A stretch of 64,000 bases of DNA from Noviherbaspirillum aridicola (GCF_019656455.1 NZ_BPMK01000005.1:1-64000), one strand, 5' to 3'. Shown: positions 16,904-26,498, numbered from the stretch's first letter. Program-made: numbers and translations. The notes: generated by a model from the sequence alone, not told the origin.

Positions 16904-17905
16904 ATGACTGCAGATACACGAGAACCATTTGCCGCGGCCGCCTTCATCAAGGAGATCGGCCGCGGACGCAAGGGCGCGCGCAGCATGTCGCGCGAAGACG
17001 CCTGCCGGCTGTATGCGGCGATGCTCGACGGCCGCGTATCGGACCTCGAACTCGGCGCCATCCTGCTCGCGATGCGCATCAAGGGCGAATCGGTGGAAGA
17101 GATCGCCGGCTTCCTCGATGCCGCCGAAACCTCGTTCCAGCAGCTGGCGGCACCCGCCGGCGCGCACGCGCCCATCGTCATCCCCAGCTACAACGGCTCG
17201 CGCCAGATGCCCAACCTGACGCCGCTGCTCGCGCTGCTGCTGGCGCGCGCCGGCGCGCCGGTGCTCATCCATGGCGTCGCCAGCGATCCGGGACGCGTGA
17301 CGACGGCGGAGATCCTGCGCGAACTCGGACACGCGCCGGCGCGCGACGCGCGAGAGGCGGAGCAGGGCCTTGCGGCAGGGCGCCCGGTGTTCATTCCGGT
17401 CGACACGCTCGCGCCCCGCATGGCGTATCTGCTGTCGCTGCGCCGCAGGCTGGGCGTGCGCAACTCGACCCACACGCTGGTCAAGATGCTGCAGCCCTTC
17501 CAGGGGCCGGCGCTGCGCCTGACTTCCTACACCCACCCGGAATATCTCGAGATGCTGAGCGAGTATTTCGCCGTCGCCGCGCCGCCCGAGCGCGGCGACG
17601 CCTTCCTGATGCGCGGCACCGAAGGCGAGACCGTGGCCAATGCAAAGCGCGCCCAGCAGATCGAATGGTTCCATGACCGCCAGCGCACGATCCTGGTGCA
17701 GAAACAGGAGCCGGTCGACGAACTGCCGCCGCTGCCGCACGAAAGCGATGCAGTGACCACCGCGCGCTGGATAGAACGCGCCCTCGCGGGGCAGGAACCG
17801 GTGCCGGCGCCGATCGCGCAGCAGGTGGAACACTGCTTGCATATCTCCATGCAACTACAGGCAAGGAAGGCTGTAAGGCATGGAAGCGATATCCCCGACA
17901 GGTAG
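16904..17905 (+). CDS. ybiB: YbiB/TrpD2-like DNA-binding protein
   Basis: A 333-residue protein of the glycosyl transferase family 3 fold (anthranilate phosphoribosyltransferase-like). It keeps the fold (SREDACRLYAAMLDGRVSDLELGAILLAMRIKGE) but lacks the canonical phosphoribosyl-pyrophosphate loop of TrpD, matching YbiB/TrpD2, which binds nucleic acids non-specifically and is not a tryptophan enzyme. It frequently accompanies nasA and the sirohaem methyltransferase gene in beta- and gammaproteobacteria. Its 3-prime end overlaps the next gene by 26 bases. Its role in nitrate assimilation is unknown. Confidence 0.85.
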   Translation: MTADTREPFAAAAFIKEIGRGRKGARSMSREDACRLYAAMLDGRVSDLELGAILLAMRIKGESVEEIAGFLDAAETSFQQLAAPAGAHAPIVIPSYNGSRQMPNLTPLLALLLARAGAPVLIHGVASDPGRVTTAEILRELGHAPARDAREAEQGLAAGRPVFIPVDTLAPRMAYLLSLRRRLGVRNSTHTLVKMLQPFQGPALRLTSYTHPEYLEMLSEYFAVAAPPERGDAFLMRGTEGETVANAKRAQQIEWFHDRQRTILVQKQEPVDELPPLPHESDAVTTARWIERALAGQEPVPAPIAQQVEHCLHISMQLQARKAVRHGSDIPDR

Positions 17906-18656
17906 AGTCATCCTCGTGGGCGCCGGTCCCGGCGACCCCGATCTCCTCACGATCAAGGCGGTCAAGGCGATTCACGCCGCCGACGTGCTGCTGGTCGACG
18001 ATCTCGTCAATCCCGACATCCTCGCGCATGCGTCGCCGTCCGCGCGCATCGTCCACGTGGGCAAGCGCGGCGGTTGCCAGTCCACCCCCCAGGCATTCAT
18101 CGAGCGCCTGATGATCGCGGAAGCGCGCGACGGCCGCTGCGTGGTGCGCCTGAAAGGCGGCGATCCCTTCATCTTCGGACGCGGCGGCGAAGAGCGCGCG
18201 CATCTGCTGCAGGCAGGCATCGCGGTCGAGGTCATCAACGGCATCTCCAGCGGCCTCGCCGCGCCTGCCGCCATCGGCGTGCCGCTCACCCAGCGCGATG
18301 TCAGCCAGGGAGTGATCTTCGTCACCGGCCACGGCAAGCATGAAGGCGCGACCCCGGACTGGCATAGCCTCGCCAGGCTCGACATGACGCTCGTGATCTA
18401 CATGGGCGTTGCCCGCTGCGCGGAGATCCAGTCGGCGCTGCTCGCCGGCGGCAAGCGCGCGGACACGCCGGTGGCGGTCGTCCGCGCCGCCACCACCGCC
18501 GACCAGGCACAGCTGATCACCACGCTCGGCGAACTGCCGCAAGCGCTCGTCCGCAGCGCCCTCGGCAGTCCGAGCATCATCATCGTGGGCGAGGTGGTGC
18601 GCTGCGCGGCGCTCGCCGCGGCCGCCGAATCGCGCGCGCTTGCCCGAGCGTCCTGA
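17880..18656 (+). CDS. cobA: Uroporphyrinogen-III C-methyltransferase (sirohaem branch)
   Basis: A 258-residue SAM-dependent tetrapyrrole methylase that makes precorrin-2, precursor of the NirB sirohaem. Motifs: VILVGAGPGDPDLLTIKA at the N-terminus, VRLKGGDPFIFGRGGEE in the middle, and GIPLT-like GVPLTQRDVSQGVIFVTGH. It is a stand-alone methyltransferase without the CysG dehydrogenase/ferrochelatase domain. The 26-base overlap with ybiB and the downstream terminator mark it as the last gene of the nirB operon. Confidence 0.93.
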   Translation: MEAISPTGRVILVGAGPGDPDLLTIKAVKAIHAADVLLVDDLVNPDILAHASPSARIVHVGKRGGCQSTPQAFIERLMIAEARDGRCVVRLKGGDPFIFGRGGEERAHLLQAGIAVEVINGISSGLAAPAAIGVPLTQRDVSQGVIFVTGHGKHEGATPDWHSLARLDMTLVIYMGVARCAEIQSALLAGGKRADTPVAVVRAATTADQAQLITTLGELPQALVRSALGSPSIIIVGEVVRCAALAAAAESRALARAS

Positions 18657-18691
18657 CGGTTTTTCCTCTCCTCTGATCCCTCGGGATTTTT

Positions 18692-18717
18692 CGGCCATCC
18701 TCGCGATGGCCGTTTTT
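18692..18717 (+). terminator. Intrinsic terminator of the nirBD-nasA-ybiB-cobA operon
   Basis: CGGCCATC (18692-18699) pairs with GATGGCCG (18705-18712) around CTCGC, followed by TTTTT. Confidence 0.88.
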
Positions 18718-18921
18718 CTTCCCCCATGCCTGGCGTTGCAGACGCGCCAACGGCTATGGACAAAAAGACAATCGTTTTCTACACTGCATGAATTGTCAAT
18801 TCGGCAATCGCAGTCCGGTCGACAGAACCAGGACAGACAAGATCATTGGATCATCAGGCAGTGATTCGCCGCTGCCTGCCGGAGCAAGCGCAAATGTGTT
18901 CACCCTCTTTGCCTACGCTCC

Positions 18922-21900
18922 ATGAGAATTCTCTTTCGCCGGCTGTGCGCCGGATGTATTTTTCTTGCGTTCGCGCTGTCGCTCAACAGCGCCTTCGCGC
19001 AGGCCGTGCTCGGCAGTTGCGGCCCCGTCGGCACCGGCGCCGCCTGCGAGACCGCGGGTCCGGCCGTCTTCCCGACGGCGCAGACGCGCGCCGGTGCGGG
19101 CAACCCGATCAACATCATCACCGGCAACAAGTACCAGCGCGAAGTCGACATGCCGGCGCTGCCCGGCGTGCTCGGCCTGGAACTGGTCCGCCACTACAAC
19201 AGCGGCTTTTCCCGGCCCGCCGACGCCAACGGCATCATCGGCCGCGGCTGGCGCCTCTCCTACGAGACCGACCTCTTCGTGCGCGGCAACAGCCTGCACA
19301 TCCTGCAGGCCGACGGCTCGCGCCTGATCTTCCACCGCGATCCCAAAGACCCCGGTACCTGCGCCAGCGACGACCCCTCGCGCGGCAAAATCACCATCCG
19401 CGACACCCCCGAAGGCCCCGAATACACCTGGCACTGGCCGGAAGGCCGGCAACTGCTGTTCAACCCCCAGGGCCGGCTGGTGCAGATCCTCGCGCCCACC
19501 GGCGAATTCGTCTCCCTGCAGCGCGCGCCCAACGGCGACCTGCTCAAGGTCACCGATCCCCAGGGCCGCAGCCTGCAGCTGCGCTATCTCGACCGCCAGG
19601 CCGCCGCCAGGAACGACCGCTATCAGGGCGTGGTCGCCATCGACACCCCGGTCGGCGAATTCCGCTACGAATACGGCAGCCAGGCGCCCAGGGGCAGCGA
19701 CATCCACCCCGACCGCCTGCTGGCCACCCTGGTGCGCGTGCACCTGCCGGCCAGCTACGACCACGACAGGAAGCGCCACGCCTGGACCGAGCGCGGCACC
19801 ACCACCAGCACCGTCACCCGCCACTACCACCACGAAGACCCGAGACATCCAACGCTGCTGACCGGCATCAGCGTCAGCGGCACCGGCAGCGACGGCCGCG
19901 CGATGCAGGAGCGTATCTCCACCTATGCCTACGACGCGGCAGGCAAGGGCATTCTCAGCGTCAGGGGCGAGCCCCTGCGGCACGATGCGCAGGGCAAGCC
20001 CGTGCCCGGCACCGGCGTCGAGCAGGTCGGCTTCGACCGCAGCCAACCCGGCGTCACCCGGCTCACCAACAGCCTCGGCCAGGTCACCGTCTTCCGGCAC
20101 GCGATCATCGGCGGCGAATACCGGATGCTGGAAGTGCGCGGCCCCGGTTGCGCCAGCTGCCCCGAAACAGACGTCCGCTACGAGTACGACCGCATCGGCA
20201 GGCTGAGCGCCATCATTCGCCTCGACGAGCAGGGCGAACCGACCGAGAGCACGCGTTACGACTACGATGCCTACGGCCGCCGGCTCTCGGTCAGCAAGAC
20301 CATCCATGACGAGGGCAAGCCCGGCCGCCCGCAGCTGCTCGCCCGCTACGAGTACGCGCCACCCGGCGCCGCCGGTCTCGCCTCGCCGCATCCGGTACTG
20401 ATCGCCCGGCCGAGCGTCGTGCCCGGCAAGGAACATCAGGTCCGCATCCGCTACAACGCGTTGCAGCAGCCGCTCCAGGTCACCGAATCGGGATGGGTGC
20501 CCGACACCGAAGGCCGCGGCCCGCAGCCGATCGAGCGCAGTACCCATTTCAGCTATGCCGCCATCAACGGCCGCAGCCTGCTTGGTGCGATGGACGGCCC
20601 CCTGCCCAACGGGCCGGGTGCGGCGCCCGCCGATTCCGACATCACCCGCTACCACTACGACGCGCGAGGTGACTACCCGACGCAGATCATCGCGCCGGGC
20701 GGGCAAAGCCTGCGCATCACCCGCCGCGACCTGGCCGGCCGCCCGCTGAACATCGTCGCTCCCGGCGGCATCCCCTTCGACTACCAGCTCGACGCCACGG
20801 GGCGCATCCTGCGTCTCAGCCGCGCCGGCGTAGCCGAGCACTTCCGCTACAACGCACTCGGCCAACTGTCCGAAGTCACCCAGGCCAGCGGCCAAAAGGT
20901 CCATCTCGCCTATGGCCGGGACGGCCGCCTCGCCGCCCTGTTCGATGCGCAGAACAACCGCATCGGGATCGAACGCGACCGCGAGGGACGGCTCCAGACG
21001 CGCAGCCTGTTCAATCCCGACGGCAGCCTGGCGCAACAGGAAGGGCCGGCGCAAGCGCTGACCGACAACCAGGCGCCCGCGGGCATGCGCCGCATTACCG
21101 CTGCCATTGAGGAAGTCAGCGGGCCCGGCGATCAATCCACCCGCATCGTGCGGGCCGCCGACGGCCTGCCCGAAGCGGTATTCGAACCCGGCCATCTCGC
21201 CACCCGGCTCGTCTACGACAACCACCGCAAGCTCACCGAGCTTACCGATCCCCGTCGCCTCACCACCCGCACCCTGCATGACGACTTCGGCCGCCTGGTG
21301 CAGCACATCAGCCCCGACAGCGGCAACACCCGCTACCAGTGGGACGCCGCCGACCGCCTGTTGTCCAAGACCACGGCCGTCGCCACCCCCGACGCCCGCA
21401 CCATCCGCTACCGCTACGATGCCGCCGGCAGAGTGATCGAACAGGACACCGCCGAAGGCAAGACCCACCTCGAATACGGTGCACACGGCCGTCCCGTGCG
21501 TATCCGCTACCCCGCCGGCGAAGAGCAGTACCGCTACGACGACGCTGCCCGGCTGACGGAACACCTGCGTGTCATCGACGGCCACCGCTTCACCACCGCC
21601 TACGCCTACGACAGCCAGGGCCGTCTGCAGCAGAAGACCCTGCCCGACGGTCAGCGGCTCCACTACCACTACAACGGCGCCGTCCATCCGAAAGCCGGTC
21701 TGCTGCAAGCCATCACCCGCAAAGACCTGTTCGGCCGCACCGTCATCGCCCAGGGGCTCAACGACGCCGACGACGGCTACAACCGCCAGCACATCGAACT
21801 CGCCCACGGCGTCGGATGGCAGCGCCAGCTCGACAGGTCCGGCAGCATCACCCGCATCGGCGCCCCGGGCATCTGGGAAGAAAGCCACCTGCGCGATGCC

Positions 21901-23769
21901 GGCGGCCACCTCACCCAGCGCCGCCCCCTCGCACCGGTCAATGCCCAGGGTTTCGGCTACCAGTACGACCCGCTCGGTCGCCTGACCGGCATCGCCCGTG
22001 CCGGCCTGATCAAGACCGCCGCCACTTCTTCCGACCGCCTGAATCTCCAGTTCGACGACGGCGGCAACCTGCTGACAAAAACGGCCGCATCAGGCACCAC
22101 CCGATACGCAGTCGACCCCGCCAGCAACCGCATCCTTGCGGCCGTCCACAACAGCCAGCGTGCCGCCTACGCGTACAACGCCGCCGGCAGCATCACCCGC
22201 ATCGGCACCACCGACTATCAGTGGGACAGCCAGCAGCGATTGATCAAGGTCACGCGCGACGGCAAGCCGTTGGCCGAATACCGCTACAACCCGTTCGGCG
22301 AGCGCATCAGCAAGCTCGTCTACCGAGCCGACGGCAAAAAACTCACCTACTTCTTCCACGACGGCAGCGAGCTGAGCGCCGAAGCCGAAGTCGAGGAGGG
22401 CGCCGCCCGCATCACCCGCCAGTACGTCTGGCTCCCCGACCACGCCGGCAGCCGCCCCGTCGCCATGCTGCAGGCCAGAGCCAGCCTGCTCGGCCGCACC
22501 CTCGCCACCGTAGCGCCCGGTGCGGGCGGCGCCACCGCCACCGACGTCTACGCCATCATCGCCGACCATACCGGCGCCCCGCGCGCCCTCGTCGACGACA
22601 AGAAGCAGATCACCTGGCAAGCCGAAGTCAGCGGCTTCGGCCGCGCCAGCCTGTCCGAGCACAACCGCCAGCCCTTGCACCTGCGCGGCTCCAACCAGTA
22701 CTTCGACGAAGAGACCGGCCTCCACTACAACCTCCGCCGCTACCTCGACCCGGACAGCGGCCGCTACCTCTCCACCGACCCGAGCGGGCAGGCGGGTGGG
22801 ATCAATGTGTACGCGTTTGCAGGGAACAATCCGGTCGCGAACATCGACCCACTCGGCCTGCAACTCAAGCCCGTCGCCCAACGCAGCTTCAACGACAAAC
22901 TGCAGCGGGTGCTACAGCACACGATCGCCGCGCTGCCCGCGGAGCTGGGTAGAGCGTATGAAGAGTGGCTGGAAGACCTGCCCACAACGGCGGCAGTCCT
23001 CGCCATCTGGGGCGCCTCCCACGCGGTAGGCGTCGGCTTCATCGCCGACATAGCCCTCGTCGGCATGGCCTTCTACACCCTGGGCTCGGCAGCCCTCGAT
23101 TTCGTGCGCGGTGTCATCGACATCGTCGAGACGATCAACAACGCGCAGTGCGACAGCGAGTTGCAGCAGGCTGGAACGAGCCTCGCTCAGGCAACGCTTG
23201 TGCTGGCGGCCAATGTTGGCAGTCGCGGAAGCTCGGGCGGGGATGCGGTTCGGCGGATATTTGCTGGCGGTAAGGCAAAGAGCGTGACGGGATCGGCTGC
23301 TCCACCACCTACCGGCGTAAGGCTCGTCCTATCCCCAACTTCTATTCCAGCGATCGCAGTTGATATCACGAGCGAAGGGGTGCGATCTGGACGTCTCAAG
23401 CGTAACGGGCGTGATGACTGGACTACTAGCAATGGTTTGAGGATTGTCGGGTATGACAGGCAAGGTAGGAACAGGATCGAGCACATCGCTGGTCACCTTA
23501 CTGTTGCACATTACAAAGAGAAGCAGTCGATTTTCACGGTGCCGCAAAGTAAACTTCTTGACCTATTAGATGAGGCATGGCTCAAGGCTAGGCGTCCGGC
23601 GCTACCGCGGGACCCTGACGCATTCATCGTCGACGTTGGTCGTGTAGTTGGACTTGGTAAGGACTCTGTCACTCCGCTAACTACAATGCGCATTGTTGTA
23701 CGTAACAAGAATGAACTAGTCTCGGCCTACCCCTACCGGCCGAAAGTCGACGAATTCGTGAATCGATAG
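18922..23769 (+). CDS. Secreted Rhs/YD-repeat protein with C-terminal toxin-like domain
   Basis: A 1615-residue polymorphic toxin candidate. Residues 1-26 are a classical signal peptide (MRILFRRLCAGCIFLAFALS..., cleavage after SAFA). A DUF6531-like N-terminal module (NPINIITGNKYQREVDMPAL) and many YD repeats follow. The Rhs-associated core ends with GRYLSTDPSGQAGGINVYA and DPLGL at about residues 1308-1312. The tail has a hydrophobic stretch near 1355-1400 and, from about residue 1460, a domain whose DNA is clearly less GC-rich than the rest. That domain carries RIEHIAGHL (E1520, H1521, H1525) and KEKQSIF, a pattern reminiscent of BECR-fold RNase toxins; the nuclease call is inference. No PAAR or VgrG domain is present, so export probably uses Sec. 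The next gene is the likely immunity protein. Confidence 0.9.
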   Translation: MRILFRRLCAGCIFLAFALSLNSAFAQAVLGSCGPVGTGAACETAGPAVFPTAQTRAGAGNPINIITGNKYQREVDMPALPGVLGLELVRHYNSGFSRPADANGIIGRGWRLSYETDLFVRGNSLHILQADGSRLIFHRDPKDPGTCASDDPSRGKITIRDTPEGPEYTWHWPEGRQLLFNPQGRLVQILAPTGEFVSLQRAPNGDLLKVTDPQGRSLQLRYLDRQAAARNDRYQGVVAIDTPVGEFRYEYGSQAPRGSDIHPDRLLATLVRVHLPASYDHDRKRHAWTERGTTTSTVTRHYHHEDPRHPTLLTGISVSGTGSDGRAMQERISTYAYDAAGKGILSVRGEPLRHDAQGKPVPGTGVEQVGFDRSQPGVTRLTNSLGQVTVFRHAIIGGEYRMLEVRGPGCASCPETDVRYEYDRIGRLSAIIRLDEQGEPTESTRYDYDAYGRRLSVSKTIHDEGKPGRPQLLARYEYAPPGAAGLASPHPVLIARPSVVPGKEHQVRIRYNALQQPLQVTESGWVPDTEGRGPQPIERSTHFSYAAINGRSLLGAMDGPLPNGPGAAPADSDITRYHYDARGDYPTQIIAPGGQSLRITRRDLAGRPLNIVAPGGIPFDYQLDATGRILRLSRAGVAEHFRYNALGQLSEVTQASGQKVHLAYGRDGRLAALFDAQNNRIGIERDREGRLQTRSLFNPDGSLAQQEGPAQALTDNQAPAGMRRITAAIEEVSGPGDQSTRIVRAADGLPEAVFEPGHLATRLVYDNHRKLTELTDPRRLTTRTLHDDFGRLVQHISPDSGNTRYQWDAADRLLSKTTAVATPDARTIRYRYDAAGRVIEQDTAEGKTHLEYGAHGRPVRIRYPAGEEQYRYDDAARLTEHLRVIDGHRFTTAYAYDSQGRLQQKTLPDGQRLHYHYNGAVHPKAGLLQAITRKDLFGRTVIAQGLNDADDGYNRQHIELAHGVGWQRQLDRSGSITRIGAPGIWEESHLRDAGGHLTQRRPLAPVNAQGFGYQYDPLGRLTGIARAGLIKTAATSSDRLNLQFDDGGNLLTKTAASGTTRYAVDPASNRILAAVHNSQRAAYAYNAAGSITRIGTTDYQWDSQQRLIKVTRDGKPLAEYRYNPFGERISKLVYRADGKKLTYFFHDGSELSAEAEVEEGAARITRQYVWLPDHAGSRPVAMLQARASLLGRTLATVAPGAGGATATDVYAIIADHTGAPRALVDDKKQITWQAEVSGFGRASLSEHNRQPLHLRGSNQYFDEETGLHYNLRRYLDPDSGRYLSTDPSGQAGGINVYAFAGNNPVANIDPLGLQLKPVAQRSFNDKLQRVLQHTIAALPAELGRAYEEWLEDLPTTAAVLAIWGASHAVGVGFIADIALVGMAFYTLGSAALDFVRGVIDIVETINNAQCDSELQQAGTSLAQATLVLAANVGSRGSSGGDAVRRIFAGGKAKSVTGSAAPPPTGVRLVLSPTSIPAIAVDITSEGVRSGRLKRNGRDDWTTSNGLRIVGYDRQGRNRIEHIAGHLTVAHYKEKQSIFTVPQSKLLDLLDEAWLKARRPALPRDPDAFIVDVGRVVGLGKDSVTPLTTMRIVVRNKNELVSAYPYRPKVDEFVNR

Positions 23770-24267
23770 ATGGGAAAAACCGATATGGACCCTCAACTAC
23801 GCAACCTGCTGCTTGCCGCTGATAGGCCCTTTCATCATCCTACCGAAGAGGTATATGACGGAGATCCTGGCACTCTCGACGAGGCACGCTTAAGGGGACG
23901 AAATGCTGTAGACGAGATTGGAACAGCCCTTGGAAAGCGTTTAGTACTTGCTGACGAGATCCAAGATGCGTTTTTCTGGGGAATTGCGTTTGAGCCGAGC
24001 GCCGATGAGGAAGATTGCAGTCCCGATCTCGGGCTTAAGTTCTCCCGTTGCGGCGACCTTGTAGCAACCTGGACTCCCACTGGTAAGTCTCCTCTACCGA
24101 AGGATCAGCTTGAACAGGTTCAAGGGATACTTCAAAAGTTTGGTTTTCAGTGGGTAGATGGCGACGTTCTCAGGAATGAGCGCTACGATGGAGTCTACGA
24201 TTATTTCAAGTCTTGGCACTGGAACGCGCCCGCTACGTGGTGGGATCGATTTTTCGAGTATGACTAG
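23770..24267 (+). CDS. Putative immunity protein for the Rhs toxin
   Basis: A 165-residue acidic cytosolic protein that I do not recognise by family. It starts directly after the Rhs stop codon with no spacer (an alternative ATG is 15 bases further in) and shares the lower-GC, atypical codon use of the toxin domain. Acidic stretches (SADEEDCSPDLG) and an aromatic-rich C-terminus (YDYFKSWHWNAPATWWDRF) would suit binding to a basic nuclease. Position immediately 3-prime of an Rhs C-terminal toxin is the classical place for the cognate immunity gene. Function is inferred from context only. Confidence 0.7.
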   Translation: MGKTDMDPQLRNLLLAADRPFHHPTEEVYDGDPGTLDEARLRGRNAVDEIGTALGKRLVLADEIQDAFFWGIAFEPSADEEDCSPDLGLKFSRCGDLVATWTPTGKSPLPKDQLEQVQGILQKFGFQWVDGDVLRNERYDGVYDYFKSWHWNAPATWWDRFFEYD

Positions 24268-24390
24268 GTCTGTTGCCGCGAAAGCGGGCTTGCAAATGTT
24301 CTTGCTGTGGAGCGGGAACCTTCGACGTGCCGGTCTTCTTCCTGACTAACGGACGTATACAATCTGGGCTTCCCCACCCCCAAGCCCGAG

Positions 24391-25587
24391 ATGTCAATCC
24401 ACTACGACGTAGCAGTAATAGGCGCCGGTGCCGCCGGCATGATGTGCGCGGCGGTCGCCGGGCAGCGTGGCCGTAAGGTCGTGCTGATCGATCACGCGAG
24501 CAAGCTTGCCGAGAAAATACGGATCTCCGGCGGCGGTCGCTGCAATTTCACCAACCTGCAGGCGGGTCCGCAAAACTACGTCTCCCAGAATCCGCATTTC
24601 TGCCGCAGCGCGCTGTCTCGCTACACGTCTCAGGACTTCATCTCGCTGGTCAAACGCTACCGCATCGGCTATCACGAGAAACACAAGGGGCAACTGTTCT
24701 GCGACGATTCCGCCGAGCAGATCATCGACATGCTGAGGGCCGAGTGCGATGCCGGCCGGGTGGCGTGGCGCATGCCATGCAAGGTGGAGGCGGTCGGCAG
24801 GGAGGGCGAGCAGTTCCGGCTTGATACCGATGCAGGCGTCATCACTGCTGGCAGCGTCGTCGTCGCAACCGGCGGCCTGTCGATTCCCAAGATCGGCGCC
24901 ACCGATTTCGCTTTCCGCCTTGCCAGGCAATTCGGCCTCAGGCTGATCGAGCCGCGTCCGGCGCTCGTGCCGCTGACCTTCGATCACGCTGCCTGGGAGC
25001 CCTTCGTCCCGCTGGCCGGCATCGCGCTGGAAGTCGATATCGAGACCGGCGAGAAGAAGGCGCGCATGCAGTTCCGTGAAGACCTGCTGTTCACGCATCG
25101 CGGCCTGTCCGGCCCCGCCGTACTGCAGATAAGCAGTTTCTGGGACCCGGGTGCCCCGCTGGCGCTGAACCTCGTGCCGGAGACGGACGTCGCCGAGCAC
25201 CTGATTCAGGGGAAGACGACACTGAAGAAAAACCTCGGCAACCTGCTCGCGCAGTGGCTGCCCGCCCGCCTGGCCGACGGCTGGTTGTTGGCGAACGGCT
25301 TCCGCGCGGACGCCCGCATCGCCGACATGCCCGACAAGCAGCTGCGGCGCCTCGGCGAATCGCTGAACCGCTGGTCCATCGTGCCCAATGGATCGGAGGG
25401 ATACCGCAAGGCCGAAGTGACCCGCGGCGGCGTGGATACGCGGGAGCTGTCGCAGCAGACCATGATGGCTAACAAAGTGCCCGGCCTGCATTTCATCGGC
25501 GAGGCCGTGGACGTCACCGGCTGGCTGGGGGGCTATAACTTCCAGTGGGCCTGGTCGTCGGGCGTGGCCGCCGGCCTCGCGGTGTGA
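24391..25587 (+). CDS. BaiN/HI0933-type NAD(P)/FAD-dependent oxidoreductase
   Basis: A 398-residue flavoprotein with the dinucleotide-binding VAVIGAGAAGMMCAAVAGQRG at the N-terminus, the family signature ISGGGRCNFTN near residue 48, SVVVATGGLSIPKIGATDFA in the middle and a C-terminal GEAVDVTGWLGGYNFQWAWSSG. This is the YhiN/BaiN family, long annotated as an aminoacetone-like flavoprotein oxidoreductase; the substrate is unknown. It is transcribed toward rpsU and has no obvious functional link to its neighbours. Confidence 0.9.
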   Translation: MSIHYDVAVIGAGAAGMMCAAVAGQRGRKVVLIDHASKLAEKIRISGGGRCNFTNLQAGPQNYVSQNPHFCRSALSRYTSQDFISLVKRYRIGYHEKHKGQLFCDDSAEQIIDMLRAECDAGRVAWRMPCKVEAVGREGEQFRLDTDAGVITAGSVVVATGGLSIPKIGATDFAFRLARQFGLRLIEPRPALVPLTFDHAAWEPFVPLAGIALEVDIETGEKKARMQFREDLLFTHRGLSGPAVLQISSFWDPGAPLALNLVPETDVAEHLIQGKTTLKKNLGNLLAQWLPARLADGWLLANGFRADARIADMPDKQLRRLGESLNRWSIVPNGSEGYRKAEVTRGGVDTRELSQQTMMANKVPGLHFIGEAVDVTGWLGGYNFQWAWSSGVAAGLAV

Positions 25588-25626
25588 CCGGAATTCGGCT
25601 TACGCGCCACGATTGCCAGGAAGGGT

Positions 25627-25654
25627 TTGCTTTCGGTTGACTTACTGGTATACT
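25627..25654 (+). promoter_or_regulatory. Sigma70 promoter of rpsU
   Basis: TTGCTT (25627-25632) and TATACT (25649-25654) are 16 bases apart, about 40 bases upstream of the rpsU start. This is the likely main promoter of the rpsU-yqeY-dnaG region. Confidence 0.65.
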
Positions 25655-25692
25655 GCTCGACTTTCCCTGAAAACCCCACGGTTAAACTTTAC

Positions 25693-25905
25693 ATGACCAC
25701 CATCCGCCTGAAAGAAAACGAGCCTTTCGAAGTCGCCATGCGTCGCTTCAAGCGCACCATCGAGAAAACCGGTCTCCTGACCGAACTGCGTGCGCGTGAG
25801 TTCTACGAGAAGCCGACCGCTGAGCGCAAGCGCAAGCTCGCCGCTGCCGTGAAGCGCCACTACAAGCGCATCCGCAGCCAGCAACTGCCGAAGAAGCTCT
25901 ACTGA
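25693..25905 (+). CDS. rpsU: 30S ribosomal protein S21
   Basis: A 70-residue highly basic protein beginning [21 protein letters not shown] and ending in a run of Arg and Lys ([12 protein letters not shown]), which matches bS21 across its whole length. It binds near the 3-prime end of 16S rRNA and helps initiation. ATG 25693 is the family start; upstream in-frame codons fall in the promoter. It opens the rpsU-yqeY-dnaG-rpoD macromolecular-synthesis arrangement. Confidence 0.97.
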   Translation: MTTIRLKENEPFEVAMRRFKRTIEKTGLLTELRAREFYEKPTAERKRKLAAAVKRHYKRIRSQQLPKKLY

Positions 25906-25940
25906 TTCATCAGCTGCCGCGCCAGGGTGCGGCACGACGC

Positions 25941-25975
25941 AAACCCGCTCCGGACCGTGCCGCAGCGGGTTTTGG
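25941..25975 (+). terminator. Hairpin between rpsU and yqeY
   Basis: AAACCCGCT (25941-25949) pairs with AGCGGGTTT (25964-25972) around a 14-base loop that can itself pair. The T-run is only three long and belongs to the stem, so it is probably a leaky terminator or attenuator that lets S21 be made in excess over DnaG. Confidence 0.5.
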
Positions 25976-26045
25976 CATTTGATGCGCCGTCGATGCGCCT
26001 TCGTTCTTGCGGCCAAGCTTGCAGCCAACCACACTGGAGAAAACA

Positions 26046-26498
26046 ATGAGCCTGAAAGAGCAGATCACCGAAGACATGAAAGCTGCGATGCGCGCCAAGG
26101 ACAGCAACAGGCTGGGCACCATCCGCCTGCTGACCGCCGCGATGAAGCAGAAGGAAGTCGACGAGCGCATCGAGCTGACCGACGCCAACGTGCTCGCGAT
26201 CATCGAGAAGATGATCAAGCAGCGCAAGGACTCGATCACGCAGTTCGAAGCCGGCGGCCGCCAGGACCTGGCCGACAAGGAAAAGGCCGAACTCGACGTG
26301 CTGTCGGCCTATATGCCGGCAGCCATGTCGACCGACGAAATCTCCGCCGCCGTGGCCGAAGCAGTCGCCGAGACGGGTGCGGCCGGCGCGCAGGACATGG
26401 GCAAGGTGATGGCGGTTCTCAAACCCAGGCTGGCCGGACGTGCCGACATGACGACGGTGTCCGCCGTGGTCAAGCGGGCACTGACCGCGCAGGCATGA
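26046..26498 (+). CDS. yqeY: GatB/YqeY domain protein
   Basis: A 150-residue protein equivalent to the tail domain of GatB, starting MSLKEQITEDMKAAMRAKD and containing AYMPAAMSTDEI and GAQDMGKVMAVLKPRLAGRADM. Stand-alone YqeY proteins are thought to contact tRNA or moonlight in tRNA-dependent amidation; the role is not settled. It starts about 140 bases after rpsU, as in many betaproteobacteria. Confidence 0.92.
   Translation: MSLKEQITEDMKAAMRAKDSNRLGTIRLLTAAMKQKEVDERIELTDANVLAIIEKMIKQRKDSITQFEAGGRQDLADKEKAELDVLSAYMPAAMSTDEISAAVAEAVAETGAAGAQDMGKVMAVLKPRLAGRADMTTVSAVVKRALTAQA

Noticed and set aside
18913-21909. A 3-kb open frame opposite the Rhs gene
   Set aside because: Antisense shadow of the GC-rich YD repeats, low-complexity Ala/Gly/Val composition and no ribosome-binding site.
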